A DNA stretch of 64,000 nucleotides from JBQTGK01 sp052400665 (GTDB lineage Bacteria; Bacteroidota; Bacteroidia; Bacteroidales; Marinifilaceae), in the NCBI GenBank assembly GCA_052400665.1, contig JBQTGK010000005.1; one strand, 5' to 3'. The notes below the pieces were generated by a model. That model saw only the letters and a program-made list of their open reading frames with translations. It had not been told where the DNA came from and did not search any database. Position numbers and translations under genes: made by a program. Of the stretch, positions 35,838 to 45,803 are shown one piece after another; position 1 is the stretch's first letter; each line of letters starts with the position of its first letter.

Positions 35838-36165
35838 ACTTTATAATACCATACAAGAACTCGGTAGGAGCATATAGTTTGTTCAGGAAGATGCGAAAAG
35901 GTATGGCCAAGAAGTGTGTTTCCGATCGCGGGCTAATTCGAGTGGCCATCCATCATTATCCGCCGGTAAAACCAATGATTATTGAAGTACCCGAAATAAT
36001 CTTGGAATTATGAGACACAGTAGATTCAAATGACCGAATGGAATACCAACTTTCCAATTACTTTGCCAACCCTGAGGATTTGAAAGCCTTGGCTCCACAT
36101 CTGCCGGAAGGGAACTGTTTAATTTGCTTTATTCAGTGTTGAGGCAGAAGAAGCATGTGAGGATA
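35838..36165 (+). pseudogene. Decayed copy of the toxin N-terminal module
   Basis: Nucleotide and protein traces of the module at 32907: YNTIQELGRSI then a stop, an internal deletion, then SDRGLIRVAIHHYPPVKP through IILEL and a stop, then FANPEDLKALAPHLPEGN-like codons in frame with 34369-type sequence. Several stops and frame changes make it non-functional. It shows that at least three copies of the module once stood in tandem. Confidence 0.7.
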
Positions 36166-36168
36166 TAG

Positions 36169-36197
36169 AAAAAAAGGACTACCCCGCAAGATAGTCC
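36169..36197 (-). terminator. Intrinsic terminator of the DUF5723 gene
   Basis: Minus-strand stem GGACTA / TAGTCC with a 10-base loop followed by a T-run, 56 bp downstream of the DUF5723 stop. Confidence 0.65.
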
Positions 36198-36252
36198 CTG
36201 AATTTTGAATTGATGTACTTACTCCATTTTAGGAGTTGTATAAATTTACGCT

Positions 36253-37737
36253 TTATTTTTTTAAAGGCCTTTTTTTACGTTTTCTTTCTTTTTTTAATTC
36301 ATCCTCGAAAGAGCAGGAATTTCTAAGAACCGTTTTGTCTTTACAACCAAATAGAAAGTTAATTCCGAATCGGAAATTGGCTACTTGTGCACTATTTGGT
36401 TTAAAGGCTGCCATAATATTATCGCTTATGGCATAAAATTGTACCGGTCCGGCTTTAGCTGCTAATCCGAAACCAATGTTGTTGTACGAATTGTTTGTTG
36501 CTGTGTAGCTTAAGCTAGTGCTTAGGTTTTTAAAAAATCGTGCGTTTGCCGATAAACTTAAGGAAGATTGTACTTTCCCATTAAATATTTCGGTTCGGGT
36601 TAAGGCGCCTAAGTTAACTTTCTCTGAAATTTGATGTGTTCCGCCCAGATAAATTTTTGTTGGAAGCGCAACAGAATACGATCCAGATAGGTCGCTAACT
36701 CTGAATTCATCTGCAATATCGTCTGAAAGATCTTCGAATACATCTTCAATTTCTTCATAATTCGGATCGTTAGAGTTTCCCGATTGAGACCAGTCTGTAC
36801 CATCGTAGGTAAATTGACCATCCTGAACAAATTCATACCCATCCGATTTCCAGTTAATAGCTCCCATATCCAGAATACTTGCATATAATATGGTTTTCTC
36901 ATCCATTTGATAAGTCATACCTAGATCTATGGCAAATCCTTTATTTTGGGTATTCAGGAAAAAATCTGCATCGTAATCGTCGCTGTTAAAGTTAATGTCA
37001 TCGACATATCCATCGCTGTCGTAACTAATTTGGTTAATAGGGACAGAAGCTCTTAAGCGATGTTGCGAATTAAGAATAATTTGGTCGCCCGAAGCCGATG
37101 TGAACACCGACATATCTGAATCTTCCATATGCATATTGGCTACTCCAAACAGCATTTTTCCTTTTACACCAACAGTCCATTTGTCGTTAACTTTTTTTGA
37201 AACTCCCAGGGCAATTTCATGATAATAAGATGCATCAACTCCAAGTCCACCCCAATTGGAGGTTTTTCCTCGGTAATTGTAATTACCATTTTTTAAAAAT
37301 GAAATCATCTCTTTGTCGAAACTAAAGCGCGAATCTTCTTTTTCGATAATATCGAGAGTGAAATAGTAATCTTTTGCTTTAATACCCAGGGCAAAGAGAG
37401 TTAGTTCAGTTTGCTGAGAAACAAAGTTGGTGGTTTTTAGGGCATCGTGAAAACTGTTAACATCTACAACCAGCGAATCCGATTGAATTCCAGTTCCATC
37501 GGTAATTACATCCTTATAAGCAAAGCTGCTATTGCTATAATTAAAATAGATGGAGCTAAGAGCCGGAAATCCCACAAAAACTTTACATTCGGGGCGAATT
37601 GCCGGATTAAGCTGATTTGACTGAGGAACATTTTGCATTAAATACAAAGTGTTATTTAGTTTCTGAGATGTGGCAGAAGAGCACAGGAATATTAGTAAAA
37701 TTCCTGTTATTGATACTTTTGAAAGTAATTTGATCAT
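36253..37737 (-). CDS. DUF5723 outer-membrane beta-barrel protein
   Basis: 494 aa with a signal peptide (cut near ATSQ). The mature protein begins LNNTLYLMQNVPQSNQLNPAIRP, the DUF5723 hallmark, followed by alternating strands and many Gly/Tyr/Asn turns typical of outer-membrane barrels, and ends with a basic tail. The role is unknown. It is 18 bp downstream of the lipoprotein gene, probably one transcription unit. Confidence 0.85.
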   Translation of the reverse strand: MIKLLSKVSITGILLIFLCSSATSQKLNNTLYLMQNVPQSNQLNPAIRPECKVFVGFPALSSIYFNYSNSSFAYKDVITDGTGIQSDSLVVDVNSFHDALKTTNFVSQQTELTLFALGIKAKDYYFTLDIIEKEDSRFSFDKEMISFLKNGNYNYRGKTSNWGGLGVDASYYHEIALGVSKKVNDKWTVGVKGKMLFGVANMHMEDSDMSVFTSASGDQIILNSQHRLRASVPINQISYDSDGYVDDINFNSDDYDADFFLNTQNKGFAIDLGMTYQMDEKTILYASILDMGAINWKSDGYEFVQDGQFTYDGTDWSQSGNSNDPNYEEIEDVFEDLSDDIADEFRVSDLSGSYSVALPTKIYLGGTHQISEKVNLGALTRTEIFNGKVQSSLSLSANARFFKNLSTSLSYTATNNSYNNIGFGLAAKAGPVQFYAISDNIMAAFKPNSAQVANFRFGINFLFGCKDKTVLRNSCSFEDELKKERKRKKRPLKK

Positions 37738-37755
37738 AATGGAAAAGTAAAAATG

Positions 37756-39417
37756 CTAGTTGTTTAAATCGAGTTGTGCTTGTACCGAGATTGCAAACTT
37801 TAGTTCATAATCTCCTTTTAATATAACCGCTTGTGTTCCATCTCCGCTGGTATTAACACTAGCATTAATAATTAGGTTTTCCGTATTGTTTAAATGTTCT
37901 ATTTGTGTTTTGCTTAATTTTATTTCGTGACTTATTTCAGCAATGCTGGCGTTGTTAACTTCTCCTTCGTTGGCATGTCCGGCAGGAAATACTTCTGCAG
38001 CATCAATAACTTCATTATCAGTAATCGAATCAAGAAAGGTATATGTTTCATCGGTAAGGTAAATTTTATCAATTTTTACGTCAAGCGGATATCCGTTTTC
38101 TGCAGTAACAACAATAGCTGCATTTATAATCTTTTCGGCATCATCAATATCAATATCATTAATGGTATCGCGAAGCATTAGGTTGGTGGCTGAAAAATTA
38201 AGAGGAATATCAATTTCCAGATCGGCATCGATTCTGGAATTATTACTAACTATATTAGGAGAAGTTGCAATGTCAACCGCATTTGGATTTAGCTGCACAA
38301 AACCAGCGTATTCAATTCTATCCGACGGGGGAAGTGCCATAATTTCTACAATATCGGAATTGTATTTGTCGTAAGTAATGGTTTCTTCGTTAGGAGTATC
38401 ATTAACATCGGCAACTGTTTTTGGGTAGTTAACTGGCTGTATTGGTAATGGGTTTAAAGCCTGATAATCTCCTTGGGTATTGTAGCCAATCATGTTTGCA
38501 TTAATTTGGAAAGGAATGCCAACCGAATTTCTAAGGTGAACTTTAATTTTAGGGTCGGCAAAAGTGTATTCACCTTCAATATCATCCCAAAAGTCCACAT
38601 CTAAATCTATATTACCTGATCCGATACTAATATTTTGTGTGCCAAAATCGCCTTGTGCAAGAAGAAAATCTACATTTTCGAAAGTAAGGTTTACATCGAT
38701 AATTCCACTTCCCGAAATAATTCCACTGGCATTATTTTGAATGGCTATATCAAAATCTAAATCGATAATATTATTGTTCGAATAGGGTTCAGCAAATTTT
38801 ATATTTAAGTTGTTAAGGTTTAAATTTTCTTCCTGATTTACAGCATTTGCTGCAATGGTGTAGGTTTGATTTACAGAAATACCTGATTGTGTGCAACTTG
38901 GCAGGCTAACCGTTAATTCGACCTCTGTATTTAAAGGGTTTGTAAATAGAAACCGAATATTTGTATTGATATCGAGTTCGGACAGGATCACATCTAATTG
39001 AGAAGTGTTTATTGTAATATATTTAGCTTGCGAATTAATTACGGGCAAAGAAGCATAAGGTACTCCTGCACTTAAATCGGGTAAGCTAAAGTTTAAATCA
39101 ATTGGTGCTTGATTTGGAATGTTAATTACCTCGTTAACATCGTATGAGAAGATTTTTTTTTCGGTATGAATAATATGCAGGATTCCTTCAGTATCGAGGA
39201 AAATAGACTGATCTTCAGGATTTGTTTCATGTTCGTTTAGTAAATACCATAAGGAGTAGGTTCCATAGCCTACGGGAACAATCATGTTTGGAGTCCAGTC
39301 AACGTTTTCCGATAGGCGATCCATGTCGTAATCGTCGGCATCGAAGCAGGATTGTACTGTAATTGCAAGAATTCCTATCATCAGCATAGGAATAATCGAT
39401 TTGAATTTTACTATCAT
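37756..39417 (-). CDS. Large beta-rich lipoprotein, function unknown
   Basis: 553 aa, with a lipobox (VQSC, lipidated Cys near residue 24) followed by acidic FDADDYD. The rest is a series of beta-rich segments with repeated Asn/Asp-Ile-Asp phrases (for example NIDLDVDFWDD, IDADLEIDIPLNFSATNLMLRD), reminiscent of stacked immunoglobulin-like or LEA-like domains. No catalytic motif was found. Its partner is probably the barrel protein encoded just downstream. Confidence 0.6.
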   Translation of the reverse strand: MIVKFKSIIPMLMIGILAITVQSCFDADDYDMDRLSENVDWTPNMIVPVGYGTYSLWYLLNEHETNPEDQSIFLDTEGILHIIHTEKKIFSYDVNEVINIPNQAPIDLNFSLPDLSAGVPYASLPVINSQAKYITINTSQLDVILSELDINTNIRFLFTNPLNTEVELTVSLPSCTQSGISVNQTYTIAANAVNQEENLNLNNLNIKFAEPYSNNNIIDLDFDIAIQNNASGIISGSGIIDVNLTFENVDFLLAQGDFGTQNISIGSGNIDLDVDFWDDIEGEYTFADPKIKVHLRNSVGIPFQINANMIGYNTQGDYQALNPLPIQPVNYPKTVADVNDTPNEETITYDKYNSDIVEIMALPPSDRIEYAGFVQLNPNAVDIATSPNIVSNNSRIDADLEIDIPLNFSATNLMLRDTINDIDIDDAEKIINAAIVVTAENGYPLDVKIDKIYLTDETYTFLDSITDNEVIDAAEVFPAGHANEGEVNNASIAEISHEIKLSKTQIEHLNNTENLIINASVNTSGDGTQAVILKGDYELKFAISVQAQLDLNN

Positions 39418-39585
39418 AGTAGTTTAATTTTATAGTCGTAATTATAAATCGTACCGCATATTTGCATGCAATACCCTAGTAGTGTAACGTAAAATTTTAG
39501 GAATTTATTTGCGGGCACAAAAAAACAATAAATCATACAATTTATTATACTAATAGTAATAATATTTTGTTCTTGATTATAAAAA
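39418..39585. other. Short intergenic, no feature seen
   Basis: AT-rich gap of 168 bp between two minus-strand genes; it should hold the promoter of the lipoprotein–DUF5723 unit, but no exact consensus box was found. Confidence 0.3.
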
Positions 39586-42336
39586 TTAGTGTACGGAATA
39601 ATTTAAAAGGAAGTTTCGGTTGTCTCCAACATACAGGTTAAAAGAATGATTACCAGCTTTTGCAAAGCCAATTGAAAATTCGGTGTTGCCTTTAAGTGGA
39701 AATCCGCTGTGATTGTTTCCTTCTGTATCAATCAGGTAAATTTTGTTTTCGTTTTCTACACAAATACCAATTTCGATATTGCGGCGCGAAAATTTATAAA
39801 CATTAGGGCGATAGCTAATTCCTGAGTCGAATTTTTGTTCCAATTTTTGATTGCCTGAAACATCGTAAATTTTTAGGAAATTATAATCGGCAAATAAGTA
39901 TTCATTTTTTCCATCGGCATTTAAATCTGTGGCGATAAAATAATGTGCATCAGATAATTCGGTAAACGATTTACTTTCTACTTTACCATTAAAATAGCAG
40001 TAGTAAATTATTCCATTGCTGTCTGTTGTAACCAGTCGCTTGTTCGCTTTTTCAAGATAAAAAGGATTGTTTTCCGATTTAGAGAATTGCTTTTTAAGTT
40101 TCACTCTTTCTACGCCGCGGCGGTTAAGAATGTACACTCTATATTTATCGGCATAAACAATATAGTCTTTGTTGTTAACTCTAAAATGTTGAATTTCGCA
40201 GGTAATTGGATTTTCGGCTTTTGCCGGATTCCAACCACTAATTAATTTACCTTCTTTCGAATAGGCATAAACTTTTTGATCTTTACAGGGAATAAAAAAG
40301 CGGTAATTACGGTTTTTATCGTAATCGAAAATAGAAATTCCCCGAACAGCATCCGATTTTAATCTAATGGGGTAGTTTTTCACATAATTTCCATTTCGGT
40401 CTAGTAAATGCAAATGATTTTTGGTGGCAAATAAATATTGTAATTTGTTGTTTTTAAAATAATCGATCTGCTCAATTTTACCAATTACTTTCGAATCCAG
40501 AGGTTTTTTCCACAGTATTCTTCCTTCGGGATTTAAAAGGTAGAGTTGATTGTTAATGTCCTGAATCATGATTTCATTCTCTTTGGTATAATGATTTTTT
40601 ACCAAATAGGGTTTATGTCTGAAACAGGTATCCAATCTCGATTCCCAATCGGTTTGAGGTGCCGATTCTAAAACCGGATCGTATTCGATAAACAGGTTGT
40701 TGTATATTAAATTACGGTTGGCACTTAGCTGTAATCCTACAGCCTGAAATTTGTTTACACTTTCTTTGTGATTTTTAATTTCGCTTTGCAAATCTTTATT
40801 CAAAAAGCTCGAAATAAATCGGTTTGCTTTAGGTGTAACGGTATAGAAAAAGAAGTTTGCTTTGTTCGATAAAAATTCTTTGTTTTCCTGATAACTAAGG
40901 TTTGTATCAAGTGTTTTTCCTAAAACTGATTCTTTAATAAAATCCGATAATACATTGATATTGGGTCCCATAAGCATGTAGTTACCAATAAAGGTAAAAT
41001 AAGCCGATGAGGCATCGGTAAAGAAGCTTCCAAATAGTTTTTCGGGTAATTTATCGTCGGGCAAACGGTAGATATCGAAAGAGGTTTGAGAATCGAGTTT
41101 ATAGGTTCTTTTGTAATAGTCTAGCGTGCGTTTTTGTTTTTTTGCATATCCTAAAACAGATTTTAGCATTTTCTCTTTGGCAATGCTTGCACTTTTTGTT
41201 CTGATAAGTGTAAATCTCTTTTTGGGGTCGCTTTCGAAAAATGCCAATCCTACTTCCTTATAAATGATAGAGAAAATAATTTCTTCGATATCTTCTCCGG
41301 TTTTGCTCTTTAGATCGTTTATGTTTTTCTGGTAATCCGAAAGTTTTCCCATCTGATCGAGATACTTACGATATTTTCCTTTGTGCAATAAAGGATCATT
41401 AATGCCTAATATTGCCAGCATGCTAACCTGAGATGGTAATATCGATTCCATTTCCATTTTTACTGGTTCTTGTTGTAAAAACAGATTCATTAAATTTCCT
41501 TGTTGCGGATCGCTGTAAGTAAATCCATTAAGCAAAACAATTCGGTTTCTAAAGCTTAAATCCAGTTCGGTCCAATTGGCCAAGTTTGTATAATTGCGAA
41601 TAAACTTAGAATGATCTCTATCGAGCGAAAAAGAAATTTGCTTGGGAAAAGTTTTAAGATTCAGGAAGATATTGGCATCAACATTTTTACCAATTGTTCT
41701 TCTGATTTGCTCAAATCCTTTCGATTTAGAAATGGAATTCTCGGTGCTTAACTGTCGAATAGAGTTTTCCAATAGTAGCATAGAATGGCTTCCGATTAGT
41801 AATCCTTTCGAAAAGGCAAAATGTAATTCCCGTTCTTTTTCCGATGTTTTGGGAATTGTAAACAGACTTGTATTCTGGTACGTTTTTTCTTTCAGTTCTT
41901 TATCTGGTGCAAGCCAATTTTTAATGGAACTAAGAATACCTTTTTCTTCCAGATAATCAGTAATCGGTAAAATGTATAAATACTCAATGTCGCTTTTTCC
42001 CTGCAAATGACTGGCCATGGTAAGGCTTCGATCTAAAGATATCGAGTGTTCTGAATTAAAGTTGCCTACAAGACTATCTATAAATTGGAGGTTACTGTTT
42101 ATTTTTGCGATTTTATCGAAATTGCTTAGTTCTTTCCAGGTTCCTGTGTTGTTTTCCAGTTTGGTAATTAGCTGCTCTAAACTCTCGAATTGAACGATTA
42201 ATTCTGAATTTACCGGAATTGCCGAGAAAGGATCTATTCCTTTGTATTCCTTTTGTTTTTGAAGGTAAAGGAAACCTAAGACGATGATTGCCAATAGCAA
42301 TACAATGAAAAAATAGGTAAGAATTTTTTTCAGCAT
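39586..42336 (-). CDS. DUF3352-like membrane-anchored protein
   Basis: 916 aa with one N-terminal helix (about residues 5-25) and the DUF3352-type start: PFSAIPVNSELIVQFESLEQL. The middle (to about 560) is alpha/beta. The last ~330 residues are WD/PQQ-like blades: repeats of the type L-x-[DN]-x-x-G and an integrin-like FG-GAP phrase, ATDLNADGKNEYLFADYN, indicating a C-terminal beta-propeller. Anchored with the bulk in the periplasm. Function unknown. Monocistronic. Confidence 0.65.
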   Translation of the reverse strand: MLKKILTYFFIVLLLAIIVLGFLYLQKQKEYKGIDPFSAIPVNSELIVQFESLEQLITKLENNTGTWKELSNFDKIAKINSNLQFIDSLVGNFNSEHSISLDRSLTMASHLQGKSDIEYLYILPITDYLEEKGILSSIKNWLAPDKELKEKTYQNTSLFTIPKTSEKERELHFAFSKGLLIGSHSMLLLENSIRQLSTENSISKSKGFEQIRRTIGKNVDANIFLNLKTFPKQISFSLDRDHSKFIRNYTNLANWTELDLSFRNRIVLLNGFTYSDPQQGNLMNLFLQQEPVKMEMESILPSQVSMLAILGINDPLLHKGKYRKYLDQMGKLSDYQKNINDLKSKTGEDIEEIIFSIIYKEVGLAFFESDPKKRFTLIRTKSASIAKEKMLKSVLGYAKKQKRTLDYYKRTYKLDSQTSFDIYRLPDDKLPEKLFGSFFTDASSAYFTFIGNYMLMGPNINVLSDFIKESVLGKTLDTNLSYQENKEFLSNKANFFFYTVTPKANRFISSFLNKDLQSEIKNHKESVNKFQAVGLQLSANRNLIYNNLFIEYDPVLESAPQTDWESRLDTCFRHKPYLVKNHYTKENEIMIQDINNQLYLLNPEGRILWKKPLDSKVIGKIEQIDYFKNNKLQYLFATKNHLHLLDRNGNYVKNYPIRLKSDAVRGISIFDYDKNRNYRFFIPCKDQKVYAYSKEGKLISGWNPAKAENPITCEIQHFRVNNKDYIVYADKYRVYILNRRGVERVKLKKQFSKSENNPFYLEKANKRLVTTDSNGIIYYCYFNGKVESKSFTELSDAHYFIATDLNADGKNEYLFADYNFLKIYDVSGNQKLEQKFDSGISYRPNVYKFSRRNIEIGICVENENKIYLIDTEGNNHSGFPLKGNTEFSIGFAKAGNHSFNLYVGDNRNFLLNYSVH

Positions 42337-42555
42337 AGTTAAACAGGTTGCATGGTAAAGTGTTGTATCAAAAATAAGAATTTTTACGAGTAGTATTTAA
42401 ATTTTCTTAACGATTTACGCCTGTTTATTAATTATCTTGAAAAAGCTTGTGTGAGTGGTTTGCAAACTCAAGCAATATTATTTGTTTTTTAAGATGTATT
42501 TTAGCTATAATACTGTTTTTAAAGGTTTATAAATTGATTTTTTGTAAGTAAAAGA
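42337..42555. other. Short intergenic region
   Basis: About 220 bp; AT-rich, with no gene. The terminator of the aldehyde dehydrogenase gene lies at its left end. Confidence 0.3.
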
Positions 42556-42577
42556 AAGCCCGATTGTTATCGGGCTT
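42556..42577 (-). terminator. Intrinsic terminator of the aldehyde dehydrogenase gene
   Basis: Stem AAGCCCGAT / ATCGGGCTT with loop TGTT, followed on the minus strand by TTCTTTT. About 30 bp after the stop. Confidence 0.75.
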
Positions 42578-42607
42578 ACCTAATGTTATAATTTAAGAAA
42601 TATGCGT

Positions 42608-44140
42608 TTATAAATCGAATTTTATTCCTTGAGCTAAAGGTAAATCTTCACCATAATTAATGGTATTGGTTTGTCTTCTCATGTATGTTTTCCAAGCATC
42701 GGATCCTGACTCCCGACCACCACCAGTTTCTTTTTCGCCACCAAAAGCGCCGCCAATTTCTGCTCCCGATGTTCCGATGTTTACATTGGCAATTCCACAA
42801 TCGCTACCAACAGTGGAAATAAAGGTTTGTGCCTCGCGCATGTTCATGGTAAATATCGATGAGGATAATCCCTGAGGGACATTGTTGTGCAGTTCTATTG
42901 CTTCTTCCAGAGTTTTATATTTCATGATATACAAAACAGGAACGAAAGATTCATCCTGAACAATTTGCCAATGGTTTTCTACTTCGCAGAAAGTGGGCAG
43001 AACGTAGTTTCCTTCTATAACTTTATCGCCAAATACAATTTTACCACCTGCTTTTTTTACTTCGGCAATGGCATTTTTGTAAACATCTACGGCTCCTTCG
43101 TCAATAACAGGTCCAACTAAAGTATTTTCGTCAAGCGGATTTCCAATTTTTCCTTCTACTTGCTTATAGGCATTCAAAAGGCGATTTTTTACATCATCGT
43201 AAATGCTTTCGTGAATGATTAGGCGTCGGGTAGAGGTGCACCTTTGTCCGGCTGTACCAACCGACCCGAATACAATTCCGGGAATTGCCAAATCCAAATC
43301 GGCACTTGGCGCAATAATAATTGCATTGTTACCACCCAATTCGGCAATGGTTCTGCCTAAGCGGGCTCCAACTTTTTCGGCTACACGTTTTCCTATGGCA
43401 GTCGATCCGGTTACGGAAATTAGTGGCACCCGTTTGTCTTCGATAAAATTATCGCCCATGACCGACGATTTGGCTACTACCAAATTAAACACTCCTTCGG
43501 GTACATTATTCTCTTTTAGTACTTTCTGAATAATTTTATGGCAGGCAATGGCGCTAAGAGGAACTTTGGAACTGGGTTTCCAGATAATAACATCGCCACA
43601 AACTGCTGCCAGCATTGCATTCCACGCCCAAACGGCAACCGGAAAATTGAAGGCAGAAATTACACCAACAATTCCCAATGGATGATATTGATCCATCATT
43701 TTATGATCGGGACGTTCGGAGTGCATGGTAAATCCGTAAAGCATACGCGATTGTCCAACTGCAAAGTCACAAATGTCTATCATTTCCTGTACTTCGCCTA
43801 TGCCTTCCTGGTATATTTTTCCCATTTCGAGACTTACGAGTTTTCCCAAATCATCTTTTGCATCGCGCAAAGCATTTCCTATTTGACGAACAATTTCGCC
43901 ACGTTTAGGAGCCGGAATTTTACGCCATACCTTAAATGCTTCCTGTGCTTTTTCAAGAACTTTTTCGTAATCGTCGGTATTGGCATTTTGTACTTTAGCA
44001 ATTGGCGAATTATCAATAGGTGAAATCGATTCGGTAACAGCACCTTTGCATTTGAACCATTTTGTGCCGGTACTAACGCCCGCATTTAACTGCTCAATTC
44101 CTAATCGTCTAAGTGTATCCTTAACTCCAAAATCTTTCAT
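42608..44140 (-). CDS. ALDH7-type aldehyde dehydrogenase (aminoadipate-semialdehyde type)
   Basis: NAD-dependent aldehyde dehydrogenase, 510 aa from the ATG at 44140; the longer frame adds 21 residues without family similarity. Catalytic Cys in GQRCTSTRR, Glu in AELGGNNA. The C-terminal SGAEIGGAFGGEKETGGGRESGSDAWKTYMRRQTNTINYG is characteristic of the ALDH7 family (alpha-aminoadipic/piperideine-6-carboxylate dehydrogenase, AmaB/antiquitin), used in lysine degradation. No other lysine genes nearby; monocistronic. Confidence 0.88.
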   Translation of the reverse strand: MKDFGVKDTLRRLGIEQLNAGVSTGTKWFKCKGAVTESISPIDNSPIAKVQNANTDDYEKVLEKAQEAFKVWRKIPAPKRGEIVRQIGNALRDAKDDLGKLVSLEMGKIYQEGIGEVQEMIDICDFAVGQSRMLYGFTMHSERPDHKMMDQYHPLGIVGVISAFNFPVAVWAWNAMLAAVCGDVIIWKPSSKVPLSAIACHKIIQKVLKENNVPEGVFNLVVAKSSVMGDNFIEDKRVPLISVTGSTAIGKRVAEKVGARLGRTIAELGGNNAIIIAPSADLDLAIPGIVFGSVGTAGQRCTSTRRLIIHESIYDDVKNRLLNAYKQVEGKIGNPLDENTLVGPVIDEGAVDVYKNAIAEVKKAGGKIVFGDKVIEGNYVLPTFCEVENHWQIVQDESFVPVLYIMKYKTLEEAIELHNNVPQGLSSSIFTMNMREAQTFISTVGSDCGIANVNIGTSGAEIGGAFGGEKETGGGRESGSDAWKTYMRRQTNTINYGEDLPLAQGIKFDL

Positions 44141-44289
44141 GATTGTTTGTGCTTTGAGTTTCCAACTGATTCGTGTGAATTGTTGGAAAGTGGTTAAAAT
44201 CAATGTTTCTACTAGAATATATCAATATAATAAATACAGGTCTTTTTCCCTATGATATTTATCATGTAGACTACTTAGAGGAATGTAAA

Positions 44290-44316
44290 AACCCGAATCT
44301 TTAATTGATTCGGGTT
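44290..44316 (-). terminator. Intrinsic terminator of the dihydroorotate dehydrogenase-like gene
   Basis: Stem AACCCGAATC / GATTCGGGTT with a 7-base loop followed on the minus strand by a T-run, 35 bp after the stop. Confidence 0.8.
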
Positions 44317-44350
44317 AAAATAATATGAGTTTTGTAGAATAGAATATCTA

Positions 44351-45346
44351 CTAGTGCATAATAAAATTTCTGAAGTTTTTCATAAACTGAACTCGCTCGT
44401 AAGCTGCCGGATCGTTAGATTTCGACTGACATATTTTACCCTTAAAGTCTTGAATACTTTCAAAGCCATGTTCTTCCATCCAGGAATATATTTCCTTGGT
44501 TAGAATATCTATATAGCCAGGTCCGTTTTTATATAGCACCGAGGCTAGTTGAACCGCATCGGCACCAGCTAAAATTTGCTTAATAATACTTTCGGAAGTA
44601 TGAATTCCTGTTGTACCGGCAAGTGAGCAGTTAATACGATCGGACATGATACCCACCCATCGCAAAGAATTCTTGTAATCATCGGAGTTAGATAAAACTT
44701 GTCCGCTGGTTACGTTAAGTGTATCGATATTAATATCAGGACTATAAAAGCGGTTAAACATTACAATGCCATCCACTTTCATGTCATCTAATCGTTTAAT
44801 TACGTTTGCCAGATTTGAGTGATAAGGACTAATTTTTAGGGCAACAGGAAGTGCAATTTGTTTTTTTACGGTTGTAAGAACATCAAAATAAATGTGTTCA
44901 TTTTCATCTCCGGTTCTGTGCATATCGGTAGGAAGCACAAATAAATTTATTTCTAAGGCATCGGCACCTGCTTTTTCTATTTCCTGAGAAAAATAGATCC
45001 ATTTTTGTGCGCTTACACAGTTAATGCTCGCAATAATAGGAATAGAAACTGCTGCTTTTGCATCTTCAATCAGACGTAGATATTTTCTTAGAATATCTTC
45101 ATGAGGTTCTTCTTCCATATAGTCGAAAGTCTCGGGATACACATAAGGACGGTTGGTCATGGCGTGCATTTGCTCTTCCATTTCCATTACAATTTCTTCT
45201 TCGAAAAGCGATTTAAGAACAATTGCTCCCGCACCATTGGCTTCTAATTCTTTAATTTTTTCAATTGAATCGGTTAAGCCCGAGCTTGCTACGATAATTG
45301 GGTTTTTAAGCTCTAAACCCAGATAATTAGTTGTTAATGTAGGCAT
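44351..45346 (-). CDS. Dihydroorotate dehydrogenase-like FMN protein
   Basis: TIM-barrel FMN protein (331 aa) similar to PyrD class 1: NYLGLELKNPIIVASSGLTD at the start, SINCVSAQKWIYFSQEIEKAGADALEINLF, and the phosphate-binding LAGTTGIHTSESIIKQILAGADAVQLAS. Relatives in this phylum are called dihydroorotate dehydrogenase-like because they lack the full catalytic signature of PyrD; I see no clear equivalent of the catalytic Cys/Ser loop. It may act on another substrate (dihydropyrimidine type). Monocistronic. Confidence 0.82.
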   Translation of the reverse strand: MPTLTTNYLGLELKNPIIVASSGLTDSIEKIKELEANGAGAIVLKSLFEEEIVMEMEEQMHAMTNRPYVYPETFDYMEEEPHEDILRKYLRLIEDAKAAVSIPIIASINCVSAQKWIYFSQEIEKAGADALEINLFVLPTDMHRTGDENEHIYFDVLTTVKKQIALPVALKISPYHSNLANVIKRLDDMKVDGIVMFNRFYSPDINIDTLNVTSGQVLSNSDDYKNSLRWVGIMSDRINCSLAGTTGIHTSESIIKQILAGADAVQLASVLYKNGPGYIDILTKEIYSWMEEHGFESIQDFKGKICQSKSNDPAAYERVQFMKNFRNFIMH

Positions 45347-45681
45347 GTTTTAAAAGTTAAGTTTATGTTTTGTGATTGATATTAGTTTATATTGTGTAAT
45401 ATTTAGACTAAGATAGAAAATCCTAATGTGAATAACTATGATAAAATAGAATGAAAAAGGGAGATTTTGTAATCTAATTGTTGTTTAATGATGATGATTG
45501 TAAAGTATTTTTTCTTGTTCTTAGCATCATATGAAATGTTATAAGGTTGTGAAGTTCAGGATATCCTGTGTTTACAGTCTTTCGGCTTACGATAGAAGTA
45601 ATGATTTTTTTGAAAAAAATGCAGGTTTTGTTTTGCGAGAATGAAACAAAGATCTATATTTGCATCGCATTCAAAAGCAAT
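45347..45681. other. Intergenic region upstream of tRNA-Leu
   Basis: 335 bp, AT-rich. It should contain the tRNA-Leu promoter and the promoter of the divergent minus-strand gene at 44351. I see no intact gene; an open frame that runs through the tRNA is rejected. Confidence 0.4.
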
Positions 45682-45763
45682 GCCCAGGTGGCGGAATTGG
45701 TAGACGCGCTGGTCTCAAACACCAGTGGGGCAACCCGTGCCGGTTCGATCCCGGCCCTGGGTA
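45682..45763 (+). tRNA. tRNA-Leu (anticodon CAA)
   Basis: Cloverleaf folds: acceptor GCCCAGG / CCTGGGT (G·U at the end), anticodon stem CTGGT / ACCAG with loop CTCAAAC giving CAA, a long variable arm typical of class II tRNAs (TGGGGCAACCCG), T arm GCCGG-TTCGATC-CCGGC, discriminator A. CCA is not encoded. Confidence 0.95.
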
Positions 45764-45766
45764 CAC

Positions 45767-45803
45767 AAAGATCCTTTCGATATTTTCGGAGGGATCTTTT
45801 TTT
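45767..45803 (+). terminator. Terminator after tRNA-Leu
   Basis: Stem AAAGATCC / GGATCTTT followed by a T-run, three bases after the tRNA 3' end. Confidence 0.85.

Noticed and set aside
35741..36013. 90-codon frame with SDRGLIRVAIHHYPPVKP
   Set aside because: Its first half is from another frame; only the second half belongs to the decayed module, so it is part of a pseudogene.
44141..44203. Longer start of the aldehyde dehydrogenase
   Set aside because: The 21 extra residues do not match ALDH7 proteins, and the ATG at 44140 does.
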